From Brevibacillus laterosporus LMG 15441 (GTDB taxonomy: Bacteria; Bacillota; Bacilli; Brevibacillales; Brevibacillaceae): DNA of 64,000 nucleotides. The position numbers were made by a program, and so were the translations under genes. Positions 1-8,868 of this stretch are shown in pieces; the first letter of the stretch is position 1, and each line of letters opens with the position of its first letter. The notes beneath the pieces are model-generated. The model was given only the letters and a program-made list of their open reading frames with translations. It did not search any database and was not told the DNA's origin. The DNA is taken from the NCBI RefSeq assembly GCF_000219535.2, contig NZ_CP007806.1, positions 2,452,501-2,516,500 on the forward strand. Reading direction: 5' to 3'.

Positions 1-2
1 CG

Positions 3-1256
3 CGAATTATAAAATTAGGTAAGTCTGAACAAGGTGTTTCTGGTATTGGATATGACGAACGGGGATTGCTAGGGCTAGCGTTTCATCCAGAATTTTATTA
101 TAACGGTTTGTTTTATCTTCATTATTCAGTAGCGGGGACACAGGGGCCAGGGGCTCTTTCTGAATCTTTTAAGCCTAATCCGTGTGATCCCAAAACTTTA
201 AACCTAAGATGGATAAATAGAGAAACTCAATATGATCATATAGATACAGTTGAAGAATGGATTTTACAATCGAATGGTCAACCTCAAAAGCGACGGACAT
301 TACTTAATATAAGAAGACCATTTTTTAATCATAACGGTGTTAATAGCTTAAACTTTTCACCTGAAACAGGAAAACTTGTTTTAACAACTGGAGATGGTGG
401 ATCAGGCTATGATCCATTTAATTTAAGTCAGGATGATATGGAGATAGCTGGTAAAATAATTGAAATTGATGTAGTTAAGAATACATTTATCAATAATCCA
501 CCCGTAGTCACGCGCTTTAATGAACTTCCCTCATCTATTCAGGAAACGCTTACGGTAATTGCTAAAGGAGTTCGCAATATAACAGGCATTTCATTTCAAA
601 GGTTTTATAATCAGTATATCAAATATGTGGGAAATGTCGGACAGGATTTGGTAGAGTCGATTTTTTCATTCGTTCATTATAAACCAATATCGGTTACTCA
701 GCTTATTCAAGCTTCTTTAATGAGATCTAATCCTGACCAAGAAGGATTTATTAACTTTGGTTGGCGAGGGTGGGAAGGTGATTTTCCTACTTCGTTTATA
801 AGGGGCTGTTCTGAGAATTCGACTTTGGATGAGAAAACAATGGCTTATTACAATGAAACAGTCAAAACTTCAGTGAGGCGTCTTCAGCCTTTAACTAGTT
901 ATTTTCATAAAGATCCCCGACCCGATAAGTTTGGAGGAACTGCACTTACAGGAGTCCAGCCATATATGGGGAATGGAATCCCAAATTTAACGGGAAGCGT
1001 TGTGTTTACCGATCTTGCCCAGAAGGAACAATCTCGACCTCTGGTTAGAGGGGTTTTAGCTTATACTAGGGCAAGTACAGATGGTAAACTAAATGATTTT
1101 AGTGTTATTGAAACCGATTATAATTTTGGATCTCAATCAGCTTATTATGTTAGTTTGGGAAGGAATCTGGATCAAACCAGATTATATTTAGGGGTTTATG
1201 GCTCTATGAAGGTGACTGATTTTAACCAAGGTACTATTTTTGAAATTGTTCCATGA
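3..1256 (+). CDS. GSDH/HHIP-type PQQ-like sugar dehydrogenase, 5' truncated by window edge
   Basis: The reading frame is open back to base 3, so the true start lies outside the window; the first in-frame TTG (66) falls inside the conserved RGLLGLAFHP motif and is not a real start. That motif, TTGDGGSGYDPFN and KGVRNITGISF are typical of the soluble PQQ-dependent glucose/sorbosone dehydrogenase and HHIP-like six-bladed beta-propeller family, whose members oxidise sugars or alcohols, usually outside the cytoplasm. The C-terminal part (GVLAYTRASTDGKLNDFSVIE) fits a last propeller blade. Any signal peptide would be upstream and cannot be checked. The family is clear; substrate and PQQ use are unknown. 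Confidence 0.8.
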   Translation, partial: RIIKLGKSEQGVSGIGYDERGLLGLAFHPEFYYNGLFYLHYSVAGTQGPGALSESFKPNPCDPKTLNLRWINRETQYDHIDTVEEWILQSNGQPQKRRTLLNIRRPFFNHNGVNSLNFSPETGKLVLTTGDGGSGYDPFNLSQDDMEIAGKIIEIDVVKNTFINNPPVVTRFNELPSSIQETLTVIAKGVRNITGISFQRFYNQYIKYVGNVGQDLVESIFSFVHYKPISVTQLIQASLMRSNPDQEGFINFGWRGWEGDFPTSFIRGCSENSTLDEKTMAYYNETVKTSVRRLQPLTSYFHKDPRPDKFGGTALTGVQPYMGNGIPNLTGSVVFTDLAQKEQSRPLVRGVLAYTRASTDGKLNDFSVIETDYNFGSQSAYYVSLGRNLDQTRLYLGVYGSMKVTDFNQGTIFEIVP

Positions 1257-1730
1257 TTTGTAACTATAGAATTCGACGGTTGGCGTATTTATCGTACATT
1301 TACTACATTTGTGACGATAAATCCAAAAAAGGAGAAAATTTCAAAATAGGGCTAATTGTAGCTTTGAAATAAGGTTTGTTCAACAATACCTTGCAAACCC
1401 TATGCCCATCAACTTATGGAATTCTTTGTTCCTTAAAATGAAAAATAAGAAGGAACACCAAAGGGAGAGAATGCGCCTGTCCATACTTGCTCACTTGAAA
1501 CACCGGATAAATAATTTTTTGTTCTAAAGTTTTGTCCAACTAGCAGAATAAAGGAGCAGGAATGGTCATGAAAAAAGGATTCCAGCATCTTATTAGCATT
1601 TCCCATCAATCTATAACGTTGGCAATACCGCATAAAATTACAAGGGAATGAATAGTATAGAAAGTGACTAGTTGGATATTTTTAGGAGGTTGTTTTAATA
1701 AAACGGTTTGTTCGTTATTGGTATCAATCG
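1257..1730. other. Gene-poor stretch between truncated dehydrogenase and membrane pseudogene
   Basis: I see no convincing gene here. A minus-strand frame (1433-1633, 66 codons) has no ribosome site or recognisable motif. A dyad of TTTATCG and CGATAAA near 1290-1320 could form a weak hairpin after the dehydrogenase, but no T-run follows. Confidence 0.4.
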
Positions 1731-2270
1731 ATGATAGAGATAGATGGAGACTATGTTCATTTGAAAAAGATGTCTCTTGCAGCCAAGTTGGTTATTACAG
1801 CCTTACTGAGTACATTTGCCACTATGGTTTCAATCAGCAGGGGCTTTATGCTTGGTATAGGCTATCTGATTAGTTTTCTAGCCACATTACCAATCTTTTT
1901 AGTTACTTGCTTTCTACCCCCAAGGAATCCTCTCTTATATCCTTACAATTTTCCTTTTATTTATCATTCAGCCGAGTGAACTAATCATCTTTCCCTTTAC
2001 AACAGGTTTATTAGGTATAGCGATGGTGTGGCCTTTTTACAATTGAAGAGGAGAATTGTGGTTGTTCTTTTTCATCAATATGTCTACTTACGGGTATTAT
2101 GGTGATTCTGTATTTTATTCCTTTTTCCCGTGCTAGGCCCTACTGTTGATACAACTATGGATTCAAAGGTTATTGCAATAATATTTATATTGAGTTTTCT
2201 TTACTGCCGGCTCTTCGCGGAACTTTGTAGAATACTCATGAATGGATTATGTCGGGCATTGCTTAACAGT
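1731..2270 (+). pseudogene. Decayed multi-pass membrane protein gene
   Basis: The first frame encodes a short soluble head (MIEIDGDYVHLKK) and two hydrophobic segments (SLAAKLVITALLSTFATMV, GIGYLISFLATLPIFLVTCF), then stops at 1979. Coding-like hydrophobic sequence continues in shifted frames: QPSELIIFPFTTGLLGIAM near 1970-2030, SSICLLTGIMVILYFIPF near 2072-2130, and FPVLGPTVDTTMDSKVIAI near 2127-2185. Read together these look like one membrane protein broken by at least two frameshifts. I do not recognise the family; an ECF-transporter-like or DUF2232-like protein is possible. The end coordinate is approximate. Confidence 0.55.
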
Positions 2271-2339
2271 TGAGTGAAATCCTTTTGAACAAATAAGCGT
2301 TGTAATGCCACATATATTTCAAAAGAAGGAGGGGACTAG

Positions 2340-3191
2340 ATGAAGCTGGCATTTAGTACAAATGCATTTACTAGATACACATTGCCCGAATCTATTTCAG
2401 AGATTGGACGTTTGGGGTATAAGGGTGTGGAAATTCTAGCGGATGTTCCTCATGCTTTCCCACCTTTGCATACTGCCCCTTGGGTAAGTGATGTGCAAAA
2501 AAAAATAGAACAATATGATCTCGAGATATCAAATATAAACGGAAATACGGCAGCCGGATTTTTTTCACATTCTACTGGAGAACCTACATTTGAGCCGTCC
2601 CTATGTAACGCGAGAGAAGAGGTGAGAAATCAGAGAATTAGATACACGAAGCAATTAATAGATTTAGCTGCAAAAGTAAATGCAAAAAACATCAGTATTA
2701 CAAGTGGTAGGTGTCTTTCTGAAAACCCACCAAATCAGGCAATTAACCACCTGATAAACTCATTAATGGAAATTATGGACTATGCGGAACGACGTGAAAT
2801 CAACGTAGGGATTGAATACGAACCTGGTCTTCTAATAGAAAACGGCAAGGAATTAAATGAACTGATTGAAATAGTAGGGTCAAATAGGCTGGGAGCAAAC
2901 CTAGATCTCGGGCATGCAGACGTAATAGGAGAAGATATTCCTACTCTGTTATCAAGTCTAACGTCACGAATTTGGAATATCCATTTAGAAGATATTGCAG
3001 ATCACAAACACTATCATCTTATACCTGGTAAGGGAAACATTGACTTTAATCAATTGTTTAATCATGTAAAGCAAATCGAATATACAGGATTCATTACAGT
3101 AGAATTATATACCTACAGTGACAATCCGGTTATGGCAGCAAAGGAGTCTATCGAATACCTTACACCATACTTTAAGAATAGCCATTTATGA
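2340..3191 (+). CDS. EboE-like sugar phosphate isomerase/epimerase-type TIM barrel, copy 1
   Basis: This 283-residue protein has the xylose-isomerase-like TIM-barrel pattern. MKLAFSTNAFTRY forms strand 1, and likely metal ligands are E in EYEPG (about 159), D in NLDLGHAD, H/E in IHLED and E in TVELYTY near the C-terminus. It is clearly paralogous to the protein at 4017: both start MKLA.S.N.F.RY and share VEIL/IEIL-D-PHAFPP. Cyanobacterial EboE proteins are also xylose-isomerase-like barrels but are longer, so the link to EboE rests on fold and operon. An AGGAGGGG ribosome site lies just before the ATG. It is the first gene of a six-gene operon. The reaction, presumably isomerisation or epimerisation of a sugar- or cyclitol-like substrate, is unknown. 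Confidence 0.75.
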   Translation: MKLAFSTNAFTRYTLPESISEIGRLGYKGVEILADVPHAFPPLHTAPWVSDVQKKIEQYDLEISNINGNTAAGFFSHSTGEPTFEPSLCNAREEVRNQRIRYTKQLIDLAAKVNAKNISITSGRCLSENPPNQAINHLINSLMEIMDYAERREINVGIEYEPGLLIENGKELNELIEIVGSNRLGANLDLGHADVIGEDIPTLLSSLTSRIWNIHLEDIADHKHYHLIPGKGNIDFNQLFNHVKQIEYTGFITVELYTYSDNPVMAAKESIEYLTPYFKNSHL

Positions 3192-3204
3192 GGGGAGAAA
3201 ACCT

Positions 3205-4002
3205 ATGAAATATTTTGATCCGCACATCCATTGTTACTCTCGCACAACAGATGATTATGAAAATATGAGTCTGGCTGGTGTACGCGCTGTTGTGGAACCA
3301 GCATTTTGGCTTGGAAGTGAACGCCGATATCCTGAGACCTATTTTGATTACTTCCAACATTTGCTTACCTTTGAGCCGCAGCGTGCTAAGCAATATGGAA
3401 TCGATCATTATTGTTGTTTAGCTATGAATCCAAAAGAAGCAAATAACCTTGATATTGCCTATCAAGTAATCGATGGACTGTCCGAGTACTTGCAACATGA
3501 GCGGTGTCTTGGGATTGGGGAGATTGGATTTGATAGAATCACTGTAGAGGAAGAAGACGTGATGCGCAGACAACTGAAATTGGCTAAGAATCTCCATATG
3601 TTGGTTATGGTACATACTCCTCACCAAAATAAGCGGGAGGGAACAAGAAGAACGATAGAAATCCTAAGGGAAGAAGGGCTTGAACCTGACAGGGTATTAA
3701 TAGATCATAATAATTCAGATACTATTGATCTTTCCGTCGAATATGGCGGCTGGAGCGGGATGACAATTTATCCGACGAAAGTTTCAACTGGCGAAGCAAT
3801 CGAAATAATCGAACATTACAGCACAAATAAGGTCATGATCAATACGGCAGCAGACTGGGGCCCGTCTAATCCCCTTAATGTAGTAAAAACTGCGCTTGAG
3901 ATTCGAAAGAAAGGGTATGCGGAAAATATCATTCAAGAGCTAGTTTGGAATAATCCGGTCCGTTTTTATGAGCAATCCGGAAAATTGAAACTAGATTCAT
4001 AA
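3205..4002 (+). CDS. EboB-like TatD-family metal-dependent hydrolase
   Basis: The 265-residue protein opens MKYFDPHIHCYSR, giving the N-terminal HxH metal pair of TatD/amidohydrolase-type barrels. It continues with GIGEIGFD, MVHTPH, IDHNN and a late Asp in NTAADWG, all at metal-ligand positions of the family. I chose the ATG at 3205 because GAGGGGAGA lies just before it and because the longer frame (from 3118) would run back into the previous gene. It sits 13 nt after the first TIM-barrel gene and 14 nt before the second. TatD-like proteins that travel with UbiA and phosphodiesterase genes in ebo clusters are called EboB. Substrate unknown. Confidence 0.78.
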   Translation: MKYFDPHIHCYSRTTDDYENMSLAGVRAVVEPAFWLGSERRYPETYFDYFQHLLTFEPQRAKQYGIDHYCCLAMNPKEANNLDIAYQVIDGLSEYLQHERCLGIGEIGFDRITVEEEDVMRRQLKLAKNLHMLVMVHTPHQNKREGTRRTIEILREEGLEPDRVLIDHNNSDTIDLSVEYGGWSGMTIYPTKVSTGEAIEIIEHYSTNKVMINTAADWGPSNPLNVVKTALEIRKKGYAENIIQELVWNNPVRFYEQSGKLKLDS

Positions 4003-4016
4003 GGGGTGAAAAGATC

Positions 4017-4847
4017 ATGAAACTCGCATATAGCAGTAATGGATTTAAAAGATATGACCTGTTAAAAACAATCGACTTATTGGCTGAAATCGGATATGAA
4101 GGAATAGAAATCTTACTAGATATCCCGCATGCTTTTCCACCTGAAGTGACCAATGAGAAGTTAGAAATGATTAAAGACAGGTTGAAGCGACGAAACATGA
4201 CTATATCAAATTTGAATGCGTTCATGCTGTATGGAATAAAAGATAATTGGCACCCGTCTTTTGTTGAGGCAGATGAAGTAGAAAGAAGACAGCGTATAGA
4301 ACATACACATAACTGCATTGACTTGGCTCAAAAACTTGGTGCAAAGACATTGTCTACCGAACCCGGGGGACCACTCATCAATGTAGGAAGAGAATGGGCA
4401 AATAAAGTTTTTATTTCGGCAATGGAGGAATTGGCTGACCATGCCGAAAAATCTGGTGTGACAATTCTTGTTGAACCGGAGCCGGACTTACTGATTGAAA
4501 CATCTGATCAATTTATTGAATTCAAGAAAGCTGTTCCTTCCCAGGCGATTGGATTAAATTTTGACATAGGACATTTCTTTTGTGTCGGAGAGGATCCGGC
4601 TACATTAGTTCATAAGTTGCTACCCTATACAAAGCATTATCATCTGGAGGATATTGCCGGGGACCGTGTTCACGAACATCTCATACCAGGGCATGGTGCT
4701 ATTCCTATTCTAGAAGTTTTACAATCTATAAAGAAAACGGGTTATGATGGTTTTGTTACCATTGAATTATACCCCTATGAAAGTCAGGCGATACAGGCTG
4801 CCAAAGAATCTTATGACTATGTGAAAAGTATCCTTAACAGCCTATGA
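4017..4847 (+). CDS. EboE-like sugar phosphate isomerase/epimerase-type TIM barrel, copy 2
   Basis: This 276-residue paralogue of the 2340 protein keeps the likely metal-binding set: E in VEPEPD, D in NFDIGHF, H/E in YHLEDI, and E in TIELYPY. It also has the GHGAIPI loop seen in epimerase-type barrels. AAGGGGTG precedes the ATG. Its stop overlaps the next start as ATGA, implying translational coupling with the UbiA-like gene. Two related but divergent barrels in one operon suggest two sequential steps, or a heteromer, on related polyol or cyclitol substrates. That is inference. Confidence 0.75.
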   Translation: MKLAYSSNGFKRYDLLKTIDLLAEIGYEGIEILLDIPHAFPPEVTNEKLEMIKDRLKRRNMTISNLNAFMLYGIKDNWHPSFVEADEVERRQRIEHTHNCIDLAQKLGAKTLSTEPGGPLINVGREWANKVFISAMEELADHAEKSGVTILVEPEPDLLIETSDQFIEFKKAVPSQAIGLNFDIGHFFCVGEDPATLVHKLLPYTKHYHLEDIAGDRVHEHLIPGHGAIPILEVLQSIKKTGYDGFVTIELYPYESQAIQAAKESYDYVKSILNSL

Positions 4848-5722
4848 GAAAGATTCGCACCTATTTTGAGCTCATACGATTCCCGAATACCTTTACAGCT
4901 ATGGCAGATATATTGGCAGGTATTTGGATTGCAGGGGTAGTTTTGGATCAGAGTCACTTCATTCAGATTATCCTTCTCATATTTGCAAGTGCATGTATAT
5001 ATGCGACAGGAATTATTTTAAATGACTTTTTTGATTTTGAAATAGATAAAAAAGAGCGGCCTGAGAGACCCTTGACATCTGGCCGTATCTCACTTCGTTC
5101 AGCGCTCCGTTTTGGTCTTGTACTCCTTACGGCTGGTATTGTATCTGTAAGCTTTGTGTCCAAAATAAGTTTTTTGATTGCGTGCATTCTCATTGTTTTA
5201 GTATTCATTTATAATCGCTATTCAAAGCATCATGACGTTTTTGGACCGTTGACAATGGGAATTTGTAGAGGAGTCAATTTGTTATTAGGGTTGAGTGTGG
5301 CACCAGATAAATTAGCGCAATTTTGGTGGATAGCGGGATTAGGATTTTTATATATTTTCACTGTTACTGTGATGTCCAAAGGCGAGGTTGGAAACGGCAT
5401 TCATCCGAATCGAGTAAGAATGATGGCAGGGGCGGTTTTAACGTGTGCTATTGTTATTCTGTTCTTGCAATTCGACCGTACATGGGGAGCAACAGTTATT
5501 GCAGTAATCTTTTTTTTGTTATGGACTTTTTCAGGAATTATACCGGCACTAGCAAAGCCGACATCACCTAACATTAGAAAGGCTGTCGGAACATGTATAC
5601 TAGGTCTTCCATTATTGGATGGGGCGGTTGCCGCTTCGTTCGGAGGATGGCCAGCTTTTTTTTCCGTATCCTCTTTCCTAATTCTGAGTTATATCATGTC
5701 TCGTATCTTTCCGGTCACATAG
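4844..5722 (+). CDS. eboC: EboC-like UbiA-family membrane prenyltransferase homologue
   Basis: The 292-residue protein is hydrophobic throughout, with about eight or nine membrane segments. It carries the first Asp-rich UbiA motif NDFFDFEIDKKERPERP (residues 60-76), which in UbiA enzymes binds Mg-diphosphate, and ends in ordinary membrane helices. The second UbiA motif, normally DxxGD-like, reads SKGEVGN (178-184), so the second Asp set is missing. EboC is annotated as UbiA-like rather than as a proven prenyltransferase, and the operon context supports that name. Bacterial quinone prenyltransferases are the alternative, but the neighbours (TatD, TIM barrels, phosphodiesterase, inositol synthase) do not fit quinone synthesis. 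It probably acts on a lipid-linked or amphipathic intermediate in the membrane. Confidence 0.75.
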   Translation: MRKIRTYFELIRFPNTFTAMADILAGIWIAGVVLDQSHFIQIILLIFASACIYATGIILNDFFDFEIDKKERPERPLTSGRISLRSALRFGLVLLTAGIVSVSFVSKISFLIACILIVLVFIYNRYSKHHDVFGPLTMGICRGVNLLLGLSVAPDKLAQFWWIAGLGFLYIFTVTVMSKGEVGNGIHPNRVRMMAGAVLTCAIVILFLQFDRTWGATVIAVIFFLLWTFSGIIPALAKPTSPNIRKAVGTCILGLPLLDGAVAASFGGWPAFFSVSSFLILSYIMSRIFPVT

Positions 5723-5739
5723 ATGAAAGGATGGTATCT

Positions 5740-7086
5740 TTGGAGAAAAAAAACGTGGTTGTATTAGATATTATCAGTTTAACAACAGAACATCTGAACG
5801 ATGCTGAATTAACTCCGAATATTCGAAAATTATTAGAAAGTGGGCAACACGCAAGAATTAAGCCTGTATTTCCCGCTGTAACTGGATCAATACAGGCTAC
5901 TTATATCACTGGAATTCCGCCAGCTGAACATGGAGTTATTTGTAACGGACTCCCCAATTTGGATACTAAAGAGATTACAATGTGGAATCAGACGATGGTT
6001 CCAATTCAAGGCGAAAAAATCTGGGAGAAGCTGAAGAAAGAAGACCCGACAGCTGAAACGGCAGTGCTATTTTGGCAGTTCAGCAAGCTGAGCACAGCGG
6101 ACTATGTAGTTACACCTGCCCCTATCCATCTCGATAAAAAAATGATTTTGTGGTGTGATTCGAAGCCGAGGGACTTATACGGGAAATTGAGGGAGAAATA
6201 TGGGGAATTTGATCTGAAATATTTCTGGGGTCCACTCTCTTCTGTCAAGTCCAGTGAATGGATCTTAGATGCAGCAATAGATGTTTTAGAAGAATACAAA
6301 CCAAGATTATCACTTGTATATTTACCCAATATCGATTATAACGCGCAAAGGTTCGGACCTGAAAGTGAAGCAGCAAGGAGATCGATTAAAGAAATTGATA
6401 ATTTGATTGGAAACTTTATCGGGCAACTGGAAGAGCGCGGATTGAGGGAGCACACACGTCTTGTTATTTTGTCAGAATATAACTTTAAGTCAGTTAATAG
6501 ACCTATCCTTATCAATCAAACGCTGAATAAAGAGGGCTATGTGGCTATCAAGCATGTTGAAAATATGGATTTTCTCGATTTAGAGATGTCGAGAGCCTTT
6601 ACTTTAGCAGACCATCAATTGGCCCACGTGTATATTCAAGACCCACATGATATTGGGGCAGTTAAAGCAATTCTCGAAAAAATCCCAGGTATAGCCGAGG
6701 TATGGGGAGAAGAGGAGAAACGAGCTCATAAGATTGATCATAAGCTTTCGGGTCAGTTAGTTGCAATTGCAGAACCCGACAGTTGGTTTGTGTACTACTG
6801 GTGGCTAAACAACGAACAGGCACCAGAATTTGCATACAATGTGGATATTCATAGGAAGCCCGGTTATGATCCAGTTGAGCTGTTTGTAAATCCAAAAACA
6901 TTCCAAATCCCACTAGAACCGGAGCGAATCAAAGGATCTCACGGTTTACCGCCAAAGGACGAAGGTGACTATGTATCACTTGTAGTAACAGGGAAAGATT
7001 TTGAACTTCCAGAAACATTAGAAGCGACCGAAGTCCATGACTTATTGTTACAACTTTCCAGAAAAAAAGAAGAGGTGAAAAAGTGA
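5740..7086 (+). CDS. EboF-like alkaline phosphatase/type I phosphodiesterase superfamily protein
   Basis: Starting at TTG 5740, with AAAGGATG seven bases upstream, gives 448 residues; an ATG at 5731 is also in frame but directly abuts the purine run. The sequence shows the alkaline-phosphatase-like metal core: D in VVVLDIISL, the nucleophile-type Thr in PAVTGSIQATYITG, D in LPNIDYNAQRFGP, the SEYNF segment, DH in LADHQLAHV, and GSHG near the C-terminus. No signal peptide is seen, so it is probably cytoplasmic. It follows the EboC-like gene by 17 nt and overlaps the inositol synthase start as GTGA. It would remove or transfer phosphate from a small phosphorylated intermediate. Nucleotide pyrophosphatase-type enzymes have the same fold, so the substrate is open. 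Confidence 0.75.
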   Translation: MEKKNVVVLDIISLTTEHLNDAELTPNIRKLLESGQHARIKPVFPAVTGSIQATYITGIPPAEHGVICNGLPNLDTKEITMWNQTMVPIQGEKIWEKLKKEDPTAETAVLFWQFSKLSTADYVVTPAPIHLDKKMILWCDSKPRDLYGKLREKYGEFDLKYFWGPLSSVKSSEWILDAAIDVLEEYKPRLSLVYLPNIDYNAQRFGPESEAARRSIKEIDNLIGNFIGQLEERGLREHTRLVILSEYNFKSVNRPILINQTLNKEGYVAIKHVENMDFLDLEMSRAFTLADHQLAHVYIQDPHDIGAVKAILEKIPGIAEVWGEEEKRAHKIDHKLSGQLVAIAEPDSWFVYYWWLNNEQAPEFAYNVDIHRKPGYDPVELFVNPKTFQIPLEPERIKGSHGLPPKDEGDYVSLVVTGKDFELPETLEATEVHDLLLQLSRKKEEVKK

Positions 7087-8267
7087 CATATCAAACGGGT
7101 GTGTTATTTGTGGGGATGCTAGGGGCAGTTGCAACAACAACGATTTCCGGACTCTTTGCAGTCAATCAAAATCTAGCCCCATTAAGGGGAGTTATTTCTT
7201 CAGAGAAGGAATTTGAGACGCTGCAGCTAACTCCGCTTGACCAGATTGCTTTTGGTGGATGGGATATACAAAAAGATTCATTGATAGAAGCGGTAAAAAG
7301 ACATGGCATCATTCAGGAACCTATTTTGCAGAAGATTGAAATGAATCTCAATGATGTTCCTGTTTGGCAAGCGCCACTGGCTAATGTGAATGATTTTGTC
7401 AAAGGAGTATATAAATTGAAAGGAGAGCCTGAGACTTTAGAGAGTGCAGTGGATAAGATCCAAGAAGACATCGAGGCATTTAGGAAAAAATATGATCTTG
7501 AGAGAATTGTTGTGATAAACACCGCTTCAACAGAAGAAAAAACAAAAACTCATTCATTATATCAATCATTAAAAGCATTTGAGACCGGGTTAAAGGAAAA
7601 TTCACCGGATATTCGACCAGGTATGCTTTATGCTTATGCAGCAATGAAGGCAAAATGTGCTTATGTGAACTTTACGCCGAGTGTGACATCTGAGATACCG
7701 GCGCTGCAAAAGCTTGCAGAAACTCAGGGTGTCCCGACAGCAGGGAAAGATGGAAGGACAGGACAGACTTTATATAAACATGTTTTAGGGAAAATGTTCA
7801 AACAGCGAGGGTTGAATATTGTTGGTTGGTACAGCACGAATATCCTAGGGAATCAGGATGGTGCAATTTTGGATCATCCGAGGCATTCTTCAACAAAGAT
7901 TGATTCAAAGTCCATTGGATTAGAACGTATATTAGGGTACAGTCATTTTGATCATAAAGTTAGGATTGATTACTTTCCTGTTCGAGGAGATAGAAAAGAA
8001 GCATGGGATACGGTTGACTTTGAAGGGTGGTTAGGTGAGAGGATGACAATGAAAATCAATTGGCTAGGCATTGATTCTATTTTAGCTGCTCCCCTTATAA
8101 TTGACCTTTCCCGGTTTATGGATCATGCACTTCAGAAGGGGAAGACAGGAATAATGGAACATCTATCACTTTTCTTTAAATCCCCAATTGGAACAGATGA
8201 ATATGCCCTTGATCAACAATACCAAATGTTATTGAAGTATGTGAAACATTTTGAATACAATGCTTAA
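7083..8267 (+). CDS. Myo-inositol-1(3)-phosphate synthase family protein
   Basis: The 394-residue protein begins YQTGVLFVGMLGAVATTTISG, a Rossmann NAD-binding turn. It carries MIPS-family signatures: the NILGNQDGAIL segment followed by STKIDSK, then HFDHKVRIDYFPVRGDRKEAWD and the LAAPLIIDLSRFMD C-terminal core. MIPS enzymes cyclise glucose-6-phosphate to inositol phosphate using NAD. GTG 7083 overlaps the upstream stop and GAAGAGGTG precedes it, so the gene is coupled to the EboF-like gene. In usual ebo clusters the carbocycle-forming enzyme is a 3-dehydroquinate-synthase-like sugar phosphate cyclase (EboD). Here an inositol-type cyclase sits in that role, so the operon may process a cyclitol. 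True substrate unproven. Confidence 0.8.
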   Translation: MTYQTGVLFVGMLGAVATTTISGLFAVNQNLAPLRGVISSEKEFETLQLTPLDQIAFGGWDIQKDSLIEAVKRHGIIQEPILQKIEMNLNDVPVWQAPLANVNDFVKGVYKLKGEPETLESAVDKIQEDIEAFRKKYDLERIVVINTASTEEKTKTHSLYQSLKAFETGLKENSPDIRPGMLYAYAAMKAKCAYVNFTPSVTSEIPALQKLAETQGVPTAGKDGRTGQTLYKHVLGKMFKQRGLNIVGWYSTNILGNQDGAILDHPRHSSTKIDSKSIGLERILGYSHFDHKVRIDYFPVRGDRKEAWDTVDFEGWLGERMTMKINWLGIDSILAAPLIIDLSRFMDHALQKGKTGIMEHLSLFFKSPIGTDEYALDQQYQMLLKYVKHFEYNA

Positions 8268-8431
8268 TCTCCTTGGTGGCCTTGACTATTTTGGAAGTCA
8301 CAGCAAATAAGCTGTTTTCATTCATCCGTACTCATCTCCTATAAGTTCATTGTAAGAACTTAACCGACAAAACATCCAATACTCTTTGCAAAGGATATTC
8401 CTTTAGATGAAGGGCATGGGAAATACCGTAA
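8268..8431 (+). repeat. Spacer with partial tandem duplicate of the downstream gene
   Basis: Just upstream of the 8432 gene one frame reads DEGHGKYRKWK (8407-8439), closely matching NEGQGKYREWK inside that gene (about 8534-8566). It looks like a leftover of a tandem duplication or of an alternative N-terminus in another frame. Nothing else is recognisable here. Confidence 0.45.
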
Positions 8432-8851
8432 ATGGAAGGTGAATTTCCATTTCGTTTGGAATATGAAATTAAAGGGAAACAGAGTGTTATTCAAGATACT
8501 TTACTATGTGAATATGATGGTATTGGAATTAACGAGGGACAGGGTAAATATCGGGAATGGAAGAAGCATTTAGCCAGCGGAAAACAACAACTATTGTTGT
8601 TGAAGATTGATGATTCGAAAGAAATATATTATGATCCGGGTCCTGCTCAATATTATATGGATGATATGAATGAAGGAGTAACGTATATACATGGTTTTCC
8701 TAATGCAAGATATTTCGAAAAATATGAGGATGGAAGCACCATGGATGGTATTATACCTGCAGATGAATTACTTACTAAATACAATATTAAATTGATAAGT
8801 TGGGATTATACCCAACCAATAAAAAATAATTTTTCAACAACAAAAAAATAA
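8432..8851 (+). CDS. Uncharacterised 139-residue protein with a decayed paralogue at 22 kb
   Basis: A small soluble protein, probably cytoplasmic, with no recognisable catalytic motif. It is rich in acidic and aromatic residues (EYDGIGINEGQGKYREWKKH, YYDPGPAQYYMDDMNEG) and ends KLISWDYTQPIKNN. The ATG lacks a strong ribosome site, and a matching fragment of the protein lies just upstream in another frame, so the N-terminus may have been rearranged. A degraded copy with the same C-terminus and the same downstream hairpin lies at 21930-22146. Such small duplicated orphan proteins are often found in immunity or contact-dependent systems; that is a guess. Confidence 0.55.
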   Translation: MEGEFPFRLEYEIKGKQSVIQDTLLCEYDGIGINEGQGKYREWKKHLASGKQQLLLLKIDDSKEIYYDPGPAQYYMDDMNEGVTYIHGFPNARYFEKYEDGSTMDGIIPADELLTKYNIKLISWDYTQPIKNNFSTTKK

Positions 8852-8868
8852 GAGACGATATAGAATGT

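Noticed and set aside
1433-1633. 66-codon minus-strand frame
   Set aside because: No start signal or recognisable motif, and it begins in decayed DNA.
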